Part shown: positions 24,506-34,528 of the stretch, piece by piece
Layout: every line of letters begins with the position of its first letter
Position numbering within the stretch: the first letter of the stretch is position 1
Source: CAWBRT01 sp050015355
Lineage (GTDB): Bacteria > Acidobacteriota > Terriglobia > Terriglobales > Acidobacteriaceae
Assembly: GCA_050015355.1 (NCBI GenBank)
Contig: JBEKBO010000015.1
Location: 1 to 62,340 of the forward strand
Direction of reading: 5' to 3'
Length of the DNA stretch: 62,340 nucleotides
Program-made: the position numbers and the translations under genes
Notes under the pieces: model-generated
Database searches by the model: none
Seen by the model: only the letters and a program-made list of their open reading frames with translations
What the model was told of the DNA's origin: nothing

Positions 24506-25357
24506 TCAGCGTTGGCCCCATTTGAGCTTGTTGTGCAGCACCTCGAAGAACGAGCCTGACTTGCGGAAGAGCTTGACGGTGTGTGCGGCGCGCCGGCATT
24601 CCACCACCTCGCCCTGCGTGATCGGAAATCCCACCTGGCCATCGATGCTCAGAAAACCTTCCTCGTCCTTGCTGAGTTGGATTCGGATTGTGACCTTGTC
24701 GCTCAACACCAGCGGCCGGTGCGTAAGCGAGTGCGGAGACACCGGCGTAATGACAAAAGCTTCGGTCGTAGGCACCACCACCGGACCACCCGCGGCCAGC
24801 GAATACGCGGTTGAACCCGTTGGTGTGGCCACTATCAGCCCGTCGGCGCGACAGGTGTAGACCAGCGAGTCTTCCACGTGCAGATCGAAACGAATGAGAC
24901 GTGCCAGAGCGGTCTTGCCGACTACCACGTCATTGAGCGCGTAGTAGCGCTCCACAATCTCTCCGCCCCGGCGCAACACAACTTCCAGTACGGAGCGCGC
25001 TTCTATCGGACAGGTGCCCGCATCTACCGCCGCCAGGGTCTCAAACAACGAGGGCAGTGGAACTTCGGTGAGAAATCCCAGCGAGCCGAGATTGATCGCC
25101 AGAATCGGAATGCCTTGCCGCGACACCGCGCGCGCCGCCGATAGCAATGTCCCATCCCCTCCCAGCACGATGGCGAACGATGGATTCTCCCAACCCAGTT
25201 CGTATCGGGGGAAAACGTTCTGCGCCACCCCATAAGCCGCGGTCTGCTGATCCATTACAACCCGATAGTCTCGTTTCGTGAGCCAATCGATCACCTCGGG
25301 GACAACCGCGTGGAGCTCATTCTTAGCTGGTTTTGAGATGATGGCTGCGCTTTTCAT
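24506..25357 (-). CDS. nadK: NAD kinase
   Basis: A 283-residue ATP/polyphosphate-dependent NAD kinase that makes NADP in the cytoplasm. The signature GGDGT is at 66-70 within FAIVLGGDGTLLSAAR, followed by NDVVVGK and the second motif TGSTAYSLAAGGP. Length is normal. It follows tlyA on the same strand, as in the widespread tlyA-nadK-recN cluster, but recN is not the next gene here: the downstream spacer is full of repeats and the strand changes. Confidence 0.96.
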   Translation of the reverse strand: MKSAAIISKPAKNELHAVVPEVIDWLTKRDYRVVMDQQTAAYGVAQNVFPRYELGWENPSFAIVLGGDGTLLSAARAVSRQGIPILAINLGSLGFLTEVPLPSLFETLAAVDAGTCPIEARSVLEVVLRRGGEIVERYYALNDVVVGKTALARLIRFDLHVEDSLVYTCRADGLIVATPTGSTAYSLAAGGPVVVPTTEAFVITPVSPHSLTHRPLVLSDKVTIRIQLSKDEEGFLSIDGQVGFPITQGEVVECRRAAHTVKLFRKSGSFFEVLHNKLKWGQR

Positions 25358-25491
25358 GTGGATATGAGGCTACCTGGCTCCTTCGACAAGTGAAAGTGGC
25401 CGCGCTACAACGAGCTTACCAAGGATCGTTAGCATTGCTTCCCTGCTACTCTCCGCCAATGCGCGGAACCCGGGTTGCTCACAGCATCTGC

Positions 25492-26244
25492 TCACAAGTG
25501 AAACATGCAGTGTAACAGGAACTCGCGATTGCCTTCCGCACCAAAAATCGGTGACTCCGTAACTTCAATCCCCGTAGCCCCAAGTTCCGCCACTGCGCCA
25601 CGAACTCTTTCGACCGCAAACTGCTGCGCTTCCGGATCGCGTACGATTCCACCCTTGCCGACTTGCTGGCGCCCGGCTTCAAACTGCGGCTTCACCAGGA
25701 TGACTGCTTCCTGCCGCGCGGCGGCTTTTCCGGCAAACGCGGCGCGCACTACGGCGGGGAGCACGAGTGTAGCAGAGATGAACGAAACATCCATGGCAAT
25801 CAACGCGATACGCTCCGGCACCTGCGCCGCTTCCAGGTAGCGGGCGTTGGTTTTCTCCAACAGGCGCACGCGCTTATCGCCGCGCAAGCGCGCATCGATC
25901 TGGCCGTAACCGGTGTCGACGGCCAGCACCAGCGCCGCGCCGTGCTGCAACAGGCAATCCGTGAAGCCACCGGTGGAAGCACCGACATCCATGCACGTTG
26001 CGCCGCGCACGTCAATCTGCCAATGGGCCAGCGCATGTTCAAGCTTCAGGCCGCCCCGGCTTACGTAACGAATGCCTTCGCCAAGCAAACGGATGACCGC
26101 GCTGCCATCGACCGCCGTACCCGATTTCTCAACCTTCTGCTCGTCCACTAGGACACGTCCTGCCAGTATCAGCGCCTGCGCCCGCTCGCGCGACGAGGTC
26201 AACCCGCGCTCGACCAGCAGTTTATCGATCCTGACTTTGTTCAA
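25492..26244 (-). CDS. tlyA: TlyA-family rRNA methyltransferase (S4 domain plus Rossmann MTase)
   Basis: A 250-residue protein. The N-terminal S4 RNA-binding domain spans about 1-60 (VRIDKLLVERGLTSSRERAQ). The methyltransferase domain has the FtsJ-like SAM motif MDVGASTGGFTDCLL, then MDVSFISAT and ILVKPQFEAGR. Members 2'-O-methylate 23S (and sometimes 16S) rRNA and were formerly called hemolysin A. The TTG at 26244 is preferred: GAGGAA lies upstream and the product begins NKVRIDKLLV as in the family. An in-frame extension to 26295 looks unrelated. Confidence 0.92.
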   Translation of the reverse strand: MNKVRIDKLLVERGLTSSRERAQALILAGRVLVDEQKVEKSGTAVDGSAVIRLLGEGIRYVSRGGLKLEHALAHWQIDVRGATCMDVGASTGGFTDCLLQHGAALVLAVDTGYGQIDARLRGDKRVRLLEKTNARYLEAAQVPERIALIAMDVSFISATLVLPAVVRAAFAGKAAARQEAVILVKPQFEAGRQQVGKGGIVRDPEAQQFAVERVRGAVAELGATGIEVTESPIFGAEGNREFLLHCMFHL

Positions 26245-26458
26245 AAGAAATTCCTCAAACCAAATCACTCCCAAGTAGCACTTCATCCAGTGCAAAATGG
26301 AGAAATTAGTAATCTGGGCCCATTTCAGGGAATGTTCCCGGAGTTATTCAACCAATTTCCACAACTCCGGTGGAAAACCTTGCCCATCTATGGAAACAGA
26401 ATTGTATCCCCTGCCTTCCGTCAAGCCGCAATGTAGAATTGCCGTGGCCGGTAGAAGC

Positions 26459-27346
26459 ATGACAGACCTCCAACACCAACTCACGGTCGTCCAGCATCCC
26501 GAGGTTCATCCTCCAGAGAATGAAACCTCGCTGGTCCCGGATCGGGTTCTGCGTCACCTGTACGCCACCATTCAGCGATTCCAGGTTGTGGAGCCCCACC
26601 TCCGGCTTTTGTCCGGGCCGCCGCCGACCAGCGCCGTCTTTGCTCAGTCTTGTCTGCTGGCCGAGATTACAGCTGCCATTTGCGCCCGCAAGCATGACCG
26701 GCTGTTCAACGCGAGGGCCGCCGCCCGCCTGGCCCAGGGAGAAACTTTCGCCGAGCTGCTGAAAGCCGCGCCTGCCCCTGCCGCCGCTCATGACGCGCTT
26801 CCACCCGGCGTCCGCGATCGCTTCTCGCTCGGTCAGTTCGCCGCTACCATGGCTTTCATAAGCAAACTGCGGGGCGAGGAATGCGTCTTCTTCGTGCTGC
26901 TCGGAGAGCACTCGCCCAACCAAAGCTTTCGTCATATCTTGCGCGCCTGCGCGGAGTGCCGCCTGCCCATTCTGTTTTACGTCGAGACGCGATTGCATCT
27001 CCCGGCGGGTAAACACGCCAGCCGTAACCGCGAAGACCCGCACTCCGTTTATGGCGAATTTGGCGTGCCCGTGATCACTACGGATGTCCACGACCCTGTT
27101 GCGCTCTATCGCATCACTACGGAAGCCATCCACCACGCCCGCTTCGGGCAAGGTGCTACCGTGATCGAAAGCACCCAGGTAGTTGCGGCGCGCAAAAGAA
27201 CTCGACTCGCTACTCCCGGCGATCCGCTGGACTTCATGAAGAGGTACATGCAGGCTCGTGGTATTTGGGACAACGAATGGGCAAAAGAGCAACACCGGGC
27301 CGCCGTCGAGGAGTTGGAATCGGCGCTCACGGAGAAGTCTGGCTGA
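26459..27346 (+). CDS. Degenerate ThDP-dependent E1-alpha-like protein
   Basis: About 295 residues that align by pattern with pyruvate/branched-chain dehydrogenase E1 alpha. The C-terminal third is best preserved: DVHDPVALYRITTEAIHHAR, FGQGATVIEST, and DPLDFMKRYMQARGIWDNEW. The ThDP/Mg motif GDG...N expected near ECVFFVLLGEHSPNQS is missing, and the N-terminal substrate region is weak. It is therefore probably not a working decarboxylase and may be a regulatory or structural paralogue. No E1 beta or E2 gene is nearby. The start is uncertain: ATG 26459 gives the compact product, and ATG 26390 is possible. Confidence 0.65.
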   Translation: MTDLQHQLTVVQHPEVHPPENETSLVPDRVLRHLYATIQRFQVVEPHLRLLSGPPPTSAVFAQSCLLAEITAAICARKHDRLFNARAAARLAQGETFAELLKAAPAPAAAHDALPPGVRDRFSLGQFAATMAFISKLRGEECVFFVLLGEHSPNQSFRHILRACAECRLPILFYVETRLHLPAGKHASRNREDPHSVYGEFGVPVITTDVHDPVALYRITTEAIHHARFGQGATVIESTQVVAARKRTRLATPGDPLDFMKRYMQARGIWDNEWAKEQHRAAVEELESALTEKSG

Positions 27347-27415
27347 GCTGAAAACGCTGTCCGGGTGCTGGCCTCCAAGCTGAGCAACCTTTTTCCCTGA
27401 GCAGTGTTCCCACTA

Positions 27416-27580
27416 ATGATGAGCGCACTGACGGTTATTCGGGTCGCGATTCTGTTTCTGCTCCTCTGCCTGGGGATGCTTTTCGTTGCCGCCGCCAAGA
27501 CCTATGACGCGGTTCACGGTTCCGCGACCGACGACGATGAAGCCCGCCTCTGCTTCAGCTCCGATTCTCGCGCCGCGTAG
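27416..27580 (+). CDS. Short single-helix membrane protein
   Basis: A 54-residue frame (ATGATG start) with a strongly hydrophobic segment at about 6-28 (VIRVAILFLLLCLGMLFVAA) and an acidic polar tail (ATDDDEAR). It lies 69 bases after the E1-alpha-like gene on the same strand. No homology is recognised. The clean hydrophobic helix and charged tail support it being real, but it is short. Confidence 0.4.
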   Translation: MMSALTVIRVAILFLLLCLGMLFVAAAKTYDAVHGSATDDDEARLCFSSDSRAA

Positions 27581-27616
27581 TCGATTCCGCGCCTGCCTGC
27601 ATTCCGCCGTCGCCGA

Positions 27617-28027
27617 TCAATAGATTGAAATCTGGTGCTTGGGCGGCTTCAGCTCTATCTTGAACTCCATCGCCGGCTGCTTCACATCATAATCTTCGCC
27701 GTAGGTCTGAAGGCCATGCGCGATTACCTGCACGCGCAACCTGCCGTACGGTATGCCATCCACCGACGCCTTGCCCTCGTTATCGGTCTTCAACTCAAAG
27801 CCGTCGCTCCGCTGCCTTCCATCTTTATCCAACTTGTGCAATACCACGCTGGCATTGCGCACAGGCTTGCCGTTTTCCTGCCTGATAATCAGGAAGTGCA
27901 GCTCTGAACTCTGCTCAGGGTCCTTCTGACCGGCATGGACAACAACCGGCACCAGCAGCAGCACTGCGGTAACCAGCCAGATACGGGATGGATGGGGCCA
28001 CCAACGGCGTGCAACCGCGCCTGTCAT
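27617..28027 (-). CDS. Exported protein with carboxypeptidase-regulatory-like domain
   Basis: A 136-residue protein. The signal peptide is at about 1-32 (basic start, LVTAVLLLVPVVVHA, then GQK). The rest is a single beta-sandwich of the carboxypeptidase-regulatory/SpaA type: LIIRQENGKPVRNASVVLHK, then TDNEGKASVDGIPYGRLRVQVIA. Such domains are non-enzymatic modules found in envelope and receptor proteins. The ATG at 28027 follows GGGAGAA. Function unknown. Confidence 0.72.
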   Translation of the reverse strand: MTGAVARRWWPHPSRIWLVTAVLLLVPVVVHAGQKDPEQSSELHFLIIRQENGKPVRNASVVLHKLDKDGRQRSDGFELKTDNEGKASVDGIPYGRLRVQVIAHGLQTYGEDYDVKQPAMEFKIELKPPKHQISIY

Positions 28028-28055
28028 ACGGTTCTCCCTTGCGCTTCTCCGGGGT

Positions 28056-28087
28056 CCCCGACAGACCCGTTGTTCGGTCTGTTGGGG
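28056..28087. repeat. Constant-frame hairpin, GACAGACC stem
   Basis: CCCCGACAGACC (28056-28067) pairs with GGTCTGTTGGGG (28076-28087) with one G-T pair, around an 8-base loop. It lies in the 325-base spacer 28028-28352, which has no supported gene. Confidence 0.75.
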
Positions 28088-28268
28088 TGCAGATGAATTC
28101 CCGGAATCGCCGCCATTGTACCGCAGGTTCACGGAATACTCCGCCGGAGCTGCTAACCGCGAGCCGGCCTGGCAAGCAGACGTGCGGCGCAGTTTGCGTT
28201 GCTGGCGCGTCGGTGCGCAAACGATGGGAACTTCTAGAGCCTGTTAGTTCTTAGGGGGCGGCTAGGTG

Positions 28269-28301
28269 CCCCACGTTCGCCTGTCGTTGGCTAACGTGGG
28301 G
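28269..28301. repeat. Hairpin repeat of the CCCCACGTT type, copy 2
   Basis: CCCCACGTT (28269-28277) pairs perfectly with AACGTGGGG (28293-28301), followed by TAGTTTGTTT. It is nearly identical to the copy at 18871 including the loop. It lies just beyond the 3' end of the minus-strand M48 gene. Confidence 0.7.
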
Positions 28302-28352
28302 TAGTTTGTTTAAGGGTAGCTTCTTGAAGCGCGGAACTGAGTCAGCGCGTGC

Positions 28353-29540
28353 TCAATTCTGCCGTTTCAGCGTTGGGCGGCCCTCATCGTCCTCGCTGGA
28401 CTTCTGCGCCGTGGTCTTGGGGGAGTCGTTCGTCGAATCATCCGTGCTCGCGCCGCTTGTGTTCAACGTCGGGCGGCCGCGCCGGTGCAACGTTGGACGA
28501 TTGCCGTTTTGTGGCCCCATCAGTCTGCGACCGTTCAGCAGCGAGGAAAGGTGCGCTTTAACCTCCTGGAACTCGCTGGTGTCCAACAGGTACTCAGTGC
28601 GAGGAGGCAGGTATTCCTGAATCTCGTCCTGGGCCCGCTTAATCCGGTCGGCGGTCATGGGATGGGTGGCAAAAGCTTTGGCGAGGAGTCCAAGCTTGTG
28701 CTTTTGCTCCTGGCCGAGCTTTTCAAAAAACTGCACGAAAGCCGCGGGATCGTATCCGGCTGAATACTCATACTCGAGCCCGAGCAGGTCGGCCTCGCTC
28801 TCGGCGTCGCGGCTGAACTTCAGAAACGACACCGGCACTGCAACTCCCGCCGCCTGCTCCATCGCAAACACCAGCGGTCCACCGACGAAGACCAGTGGAA
28901 TCGACGCCAGGTTGATCAGTTGGTTGCGAGTCAATGTCTTGGTGGCATGGCGCGCGGCCACGTGCGCGATCTCATGCGCCATCACGCCGGCGAGTTCGGC
29001 TTCGTTATCGGCCGCCATAATAAGACCCGTGTTCACGAAGAAATATCCACCGGGCAGCGCGAAGGCGTTCACTTCGTCGTTGTCGATCACCTTGATGGTG
29101 AACGGAACCTTGGCGTCGGAATTTCGCACGATGGTTTGGCCCATGTGATTAATGTATTCGTTCACCATCGGATCGGAAACGATCCGCGCCTGCGCGTCGA
29201 CCTGTGCCGACAACTCGCGGCCCAGGGACATCTCTCGCTCCAGCGAGTAGAAATTGAGTCCATCGCCAATGCCGCGTTCGCCAATTCTGCTGACATCGTA
29301 TTTCACGGGAACGGAGTGGTGGTCACGTTTAGTGTTCGCGCCCCCCTTATCCCTCGGCGCCACAGTCATCCCCGCTGCTGAGGATGGTGTCGTTGCGACG
29401 TCTTCGTTGGCTTGCTGTTGGGCCGCCAGGGGCTGTGGCAGCACCAGGAAACCCAACACAAACAGCGTCAAGACCCCTACACAGGCATTGCGTAATGCAA
29501 TCCAACGGAACATCCGGAGCACATACCCAGAACGGCGCAC
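28353..29540 (-). CDS. M48-family zinc metallopeptidase (BepA-like) with RPTL-repeat tail
   Basis: A 395-residue exported protease. A signal peptide or anchor spans about 10-41 (hydrophobic run, LAA then QQ). The M48 domain has H189-E-x-x-H193 in MAHEIAHVAARH and the third ligand Glu249 in ESEAD. It lacks the TPR part of BepA. Such proteins degrade or help assemble outer-membrane proteins in the periplasm. The last 50 residues are polar and contain RPTL three times (348-351, 356-359, 388-391), a tail I do not recognise. An internal start at Met10 is possible. Confidence 0.88.
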   Translation of the reverse strand: MRRSGYVLRMFRWIALRNACVGVLTLFVLGFLVLPQPLAAQQQANEDVATTPSSAAGMTVAPRDKGGANTKRDHHSVPVKYDVSRIGERGIGDGLNFYSLEREMSLGRELSAQVDAQARIVSDPMVNEYINHMGQTIVRNSDAKVPFTIKVIDNDEVNAFALPGGYFFVNTGLIMAADNEAELAGVMAHEIAHVAARHATKTLTRNQLINLASIPLVFVGGPLVFAMEQAAGVAVPVSFLKFSRDAESEADLLGLEYEYSAGYDPAAFVQFFEKLGQEQKHKLGLLAKAFATHPMTADRIKRAQDEIQEYLPPRTEYLLDTSEFQEVKAHLSSLLNGRRLMGPQNGNRPTLHRRGRPTLNTSGASTDDSTNDSPKTTAQKSSEDDEGRPTLKRQN

Positions 29541-29878
29541 GAGATCCCCGCAGTCTCGCCCAAAAATGACAGCGACGTAGACCGCCGCCGTCTTTGGCGT
29601 GGTTGCTTAGAACTGCCAGGGCCAAGTCATGTTGCCTAGCACTGAATTTTCATTGTCAATTTTGCTAATAACCTTTGCTGAAACCTGGATGACCGAGGCT
29701 GCGACCTCGCCTTCAGCTCCTCAAAACTCCAGAGTAAGTGCGTGCAAGTGCTTGCATTAGCTCGCCTTATACGGTGGCATAGCTGCTTTCCAGATATTCC
29801 GACACTCGGAATCAGCCGGTTTGTGGCAGGATGACACTTTGCAGATCATATTTGAGCGAAAGTCACTCATGCTGCGCT
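29541..29878. other. Spacer upstream of groES, left part
   Basis: The divergent spacer between the M48 gene and groES is 594 bases. This left part should contain the minus-strand promoter of the M48 gene. No gene, repeat or clear hexamer pair was recognised. Confidence 0.4.
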
Positions 29879-29932
29879 TGACAGGAAGGCTTGAAATCGG
29901 ATAAATTAGCACTCGTCTGGTTAGAGTGCTAA
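29879..29932 (+). promoter_or_regulatory. groESL promoter with perfect CIRCE operator
   Basis: TTAGCACTC (29906-29914) and GAGTGCTAA (29924-29932) are an exact CIRCE inverted repeat with the standard 9-base spacer. A TTGACA-like -35 lies near 29879 and an AT-rich -10 (ATAAAT, about 29901) abuts the operator. CIRCE is bound by the HrcA repressor, which releases on heat stress; hrcA itself is not in the window. The leader to the groES start is about 200 bases. Confidence 0.93.
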
Positions 29933-30134
29933 CAGAGTTGTACCCGCAACCCGCATCGCTCTAGCCGAATGGTCTATCCCAGATCCGGAAGAACCCGTCA
30001 GCCAACCAACCGGGGCTTTGTAACCGGCGCAGTAAAGCAGGGATCTGAAGGTCGCCGCACGCGCGGCATGGGGTTAAGACCTTAGCAGCTCGATTAGAGA
30101 CGTTAAACCTTCATTTTCCGAAAGGAGTTTCAGC

Positions 30135-30452
30135 ATGGCAGCAAAGCTTACTCCGCTGCACGACCGTATCGTGGTCCGTCGCATAGAGGAGTCCGAAACG
30201 ACTCGTGGCGGCATTATCATCCCCGACAGTGCCAAAGATAAGCCCCAGGAAGGCGAAGTGATCGCCGTCGGCAAGGGCAAGAGCAACGACGAGGGCAAAG
30301 TGTTCCCGCTGGACGTAAAGGCAGGCAACCGCATTTTGTTCGGCAAGTACTCCGGGACCGAGATCAAGATCGATGGGGAAGAATTCCTCATCATGCGCGA
30401 AGAGGAAGTTCTCGGCATTCTGGAAGGCGCCGCTAAATCGGCCAAGAAGTGA
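30135..30452 (+). CDS. groES: Co-chaperonin GroES
   Basis: A 105-residue 10-kDa co-chaperonin that caps the GroEL ring. Family segments are present: LHDRIVVRRIEESETTRGGI, the mobile loop region, then GEVIAVGKGK and the end MREEEVLGIL. AAGGAG precedes the ATG by about 9 bases. It is first in the CIRCE-controlled operon. The gap to groEL is 180 bases, wider than usual, and filled with two dispersed repeats. Confidence 0.98.
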   Translation: MAAKLTPLHDRIVVRRIEESETTRGGIIIPDSAKDKPQEGEVIAVGKGKSNDEGKVFPLDVKAGNRILFGKYSGTEIKIDGEEFLIMREEEVLGILEGAAKSAKK

Positions 30453-30478
30453 CGGCGCTTTGCGGGCGTCTGAGCCCG

Positions 30479-30553
30479 CAGCCGTCATCCTGAGCGAAGC
30501 GAAGGATCTCTTGGCAAGAACAGCCGTCATCCTGAGCGAAGCGAAGGATCTCT
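30479..30553. repeat. Two direct copies of a GTCATCCTGAGCG-type repeat between groES and groEL
   Basis: A 33-base unit beginning CAGCCGTCATCCTGAGCG occurs at 30479-30511 and again at 30521-30553, separated by 9 bases. A related single copy begins at 24231. The unit is a widely scattered intergenic sequence in GC-rich soil bacteria (recalled, not searched). Confidence 0.8.
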
Positions 30554-30632
30554 CACGGGCGCAGGCCCACACGAAATCGAAGCCGCGGCGAAGAGCCCGG
30601 CACAATGCAAAGTTTTAAGGAGCTTTAGCAAC

Positions 30633-32300
<1,668 letters not shown>

Positions 32301-32334
32301 ACCCTCCAAACGTAGTGGGAAACGCGCATTGGGT

Positions 32335-32371
32335 GCCCCATTCAAGCGAAGCTTGGGTGGGGCTTTCTTTT
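32335..32371 (+). terminator. Terminator of groESL, built from a dispersed hairpin
   Basis: GCCCCA and CAAGC (32335-32347) pair with GCTTG and TGGGGC (32351-32363) around GAA, followed by TTTCTTTT. The stem and T run fit a Rho-independent terminator. The same element recurs inverted at 32432-32464. Confidence 0.75.
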
Positions 32372-32431
32372 GTCACCAAAGTGCTCGAACTCAAGAGAAT
32401 GTTTCAAATAGGCACTATGAGAACGACAACT

Positions 32432-32464
32432 ACCCCGCCCTAGCTTCGCTTGAACGGGGCACCC
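32432..32464. repeat. Inverted second copy of the groEL-terminator element
   Basis: The reverse complement of 32331-32363 reads GCCCCACCCAAGCTTCGCTT, and 32432-32464 reads ACCCCGCCCTAGCTTCGCTT followed by GAACGGGGCACCC. The two copies face each other about 70 bases apart within a 424-base spacer (32301-32724) that carries no supported gene. Confidence 0.7.
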
Positions 32465-32724
32465 GCCTTGCTACTCCGCGCCCTGTTTCAATCTCCAGAA
32501 AAATCTCTTATCCCCATTACCGGAAAATGCTACAATCGCCGCCCATCGGCAAGTTATGCAAGTTAACACGGGGTAATTCCCCTTCGGCTGTTAGTGCCTC
32601 GACCAGCTTTACGTCAGGTTGAGGCGAAACGATTTCAAAGCGGGCTGACCGAGCCAGGCGGCGCTGGTGCGCCATGTTTGCTCCCCGCTGTTGTGCAATT
32701 CCACAAGAACAGAGAGGTTCCTCG

Positions 32725-34179
32725 ATGCGTCGTTTCACAGTTGCTTTGCTGGTATTGTTTGCGCTCAGTTTCACGGCGTCGTTTCTGTATGCCGCCGATG
32801 CCGACACAATAACCGTTCTCAAGGGTGCCCGCATTATCGACGGCACCGGTAACCCGCCCATCGAAAACGGAGTGGTCGTCATCAAGGGCAACCAGATCTC
32901 CGCGATCGGCCCGGCGGCCAAGATCAAGACGCCGAAGGGCGCGCAGGTAATCGACGTCAGCGGCAAGACCATTATGCCGGGCCTGATCTCGGCGCACTCT
33001 CATCTTGGGGTGATGTTGAAAGGCGTACAACGCGAGGACGCCTACACGCGCGAGAACGTCATGGCCTCGCTGAACCAGTACGAGCAGTACGGCGTCACCT
33101 CAATGATGTCGCTCGGCGTCAATCGGGACCTCATCTATGACATCCGTGAGGAACAGCGCGCCGGCAAGCTCAGCGGCGCGACCGTGTTTCCCGCCGATCG
33201 CGGATTCGGAGTTCCCAACGCCTTACCGCCATTCAAGTTGGCTCCTGATCAGATGTACCGTCCAGCTACCCCCGAAGAGGCGCGAAAATTGGTTCGCGAA
33301 GCTGCCGCACGGCATCCTGCCTTCCTCAAGATCTGGGTCGACGACGGCTTCGGGGCATTCCCGAAGATGGACCCGGCGGTTTATAAGGCCGTGATAGACG
33401 AGGGGCACAAGAACAAGCTGAAGGTTGCGGCCCACGTCTTCTATCTTGCCGACGCGAAGCAGTTGGTGGCCGACAACGTTGACGTGCTGGCACACAGTAT
33501 CCGCGACCTGCCCGTCGACCAGGAACTGATTTCGTCGATGAAAGCCAAGGGAATCTGGTACATCCCGACGCTCAGCGTGGACCAGTCTTTCTTCTACTTC
33601 GCCGACACCGCGAATTGGCAGCAGAACCAGTTCTTGAACGCGGCACTGTCTCCCGAGGTCAAGGCCATTTTCAGCGATCCCGAGTACAAGGCCAAGACCG
33701 ATGCCAATCCCATCGTGGCCAAATGCAGGGCTGCACTCGCACAGGGCATGAAGAACTACAAGACTCTCAATGACGCTGGGGTTAAGCTCGGCTTCGGCAC
33801 CGATTCAGGAGCAGCCCCTCCGAGCCGGATACCCGGCTGGTCGGAGCACAACGAGTTGGAGTTGATGGTCGCCACGGGCATGACGCCGTTGCGGGCAATC
33901 ACCGTCGCCACCGGCGAAACCGCCAAGTTGATCGGCATCAAGGACCGCGGAACGCTGAAGAAAGGCAATCGCGCCGACCTGGTCGTGCTGGCGGCCAACC
34001 CGCTGGATAACATCAGTAACACCAAAACGTTGGTGGTGATCTACCACGACGGCCGCAAAGTCACGCCTCGCGCGTCAGCTCCAGCGGTCGCCAAGAGCCA
34101 GCCATTGCCCGGAGCCGATGCGGTGGCTCTGTATTCAGCGGCACTGGCCGTGGGTCCGATTGAGGATGTCTGCGATTAG
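32725..34179 (+). CDS. Exported amidohydrolase-family protein
   Basis: A 484-residue protein. The signal peptide is 1-23 (RRF, hydrophobic core, LYA then AD). The amidohydrolase fold has the first metal motif H91-S-H93 in ISAHSHLGV (family HxH), then VAAHVFYLADAK, HSIRDLPVD and the later GFGTDSGA with the conserved Asp. Related proteins include imidazolonepropionase-like and prolidase-like exported hydrolases; the substrate is unknown. GAGAGG precedes the ATG. It is a single gene followed by a strong hairpin at 34207. Confidence 0.88.
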   Translation: MRRFTVALLVLFALSFTASFLYAADADTITVLKGARIIDGTGNPPIENGVVVIKGNQISAIGPAAKIKTPKGAQVIDVSGKTIMPGLISAHSHLGVMLKGVQREDAYTRENVMASLNQYEQYGVTSMMSLGVNRDLIYDIREEQRAGKLSGATVFPADRGFGVPNALPPFKLAPDQMYRPATPEEARKLVREAAARHPAFLKIWVDDGFGAFPKMDPAVYKAVIDEGHKNKLKVAAHVFYLADAKQLVADNVDVLAHSIRDLPVDQELISSMKAKGIWYIPTLSVDQSFFYFADTANWQQNQFLNAALSPEVKAIFSDPEYKAKTDANPIVAKCRAALAQGMKNYKTLNDAGVKLGFGTDSGAAPPSRIPGWSEHNELELMVATGMTPLRAITVATGETAKLIGIKDRGTLKKGNRADLVVLAANPLDNISNTKTLVVIYHDGRKVTPRASAPAVAKSQPLPGADAVALYSAALAVGPIEDVCD

Positions 34180-34206
34180 GCGCTGACGTAGGCCAAACTC
34201 GCTCCC

Positions 34207-34245
34207 GATAATACGGGGCTGCTGAAAAGGCAGCCCCGTATTATC
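34207..34245. terminator. Perfect 16-base-pair hairpin after the amidohydrolase gene
   Basis: GATAATACGGGGCTGC (34207-34222) pairs perfectly with GCAGCCCCGTATTATC (34230-34245) across a TGAAAAG loop. It starts 27 bases after the stop. There is no following T run, so classical termination is not certain; it could equally protect the 3' end. Confidence 0.65.
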
Positions 34246-34311
34246 GAGCATTTCAAGCGCATACTCACGAAATTGGAGGGTGCTCAGGTTTGCTCCGGGT
34301 CGGCGGTTTGC

Positions 34312-34317
34312 TATAAT
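34312..34317 (+). promoter_or_regulatory. -10 element upstream of tRNA-Leu
   Basis: A consensus TATAAT (34312-34317) lies about 125 bases before the tRNA, with TTTGCT 17 bases upstream as a poor -35. It may drive tRNA-Leu and perhaps secG. Confidence 0.5.
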
Positions 34318-34443
34318 TACGATGCCTCTGTTCGTGGTCATTGGACCCGAGTTACCTTCGGCCGGCATAGCCGAAGTCCTGTGATTGCGCTATTCTGCGG
34401 GCCCCACTCAACCGCGCAGTTGCGGTTGATGGGCTAGCGACGT

Positions 34444-34528
34444 GCGGAAGTGGTGGAATTGGCAGACACACCATCTTGAGGGGGTGGCGCCGAAAGGCGT
34501 GCGGGTTCAAGTCCCGCCTTCCGCACCA
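34444..34528 (+). tRNA. tRNA-Leu (anticodon GAG)
   Basis: The acceptor arms GCGGAAG (34444-34450) and CTTCCGC (34518-34524) pair fully, with discriminator A and an encoded CCA to 34528. The anticodon stem CCATC/GGTGG encloses loop TTGAGGG, giving anticodon GAG, which reads CUC and CUU. A long variable arm (GGCGCCGAAAGGCGT) marks a class II tRNA, and the T arm GCGGGTTCAAGTCCCGC is standard. The D loop has the usual GG (AATTGGCAGAC). Confidence 0.97.
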
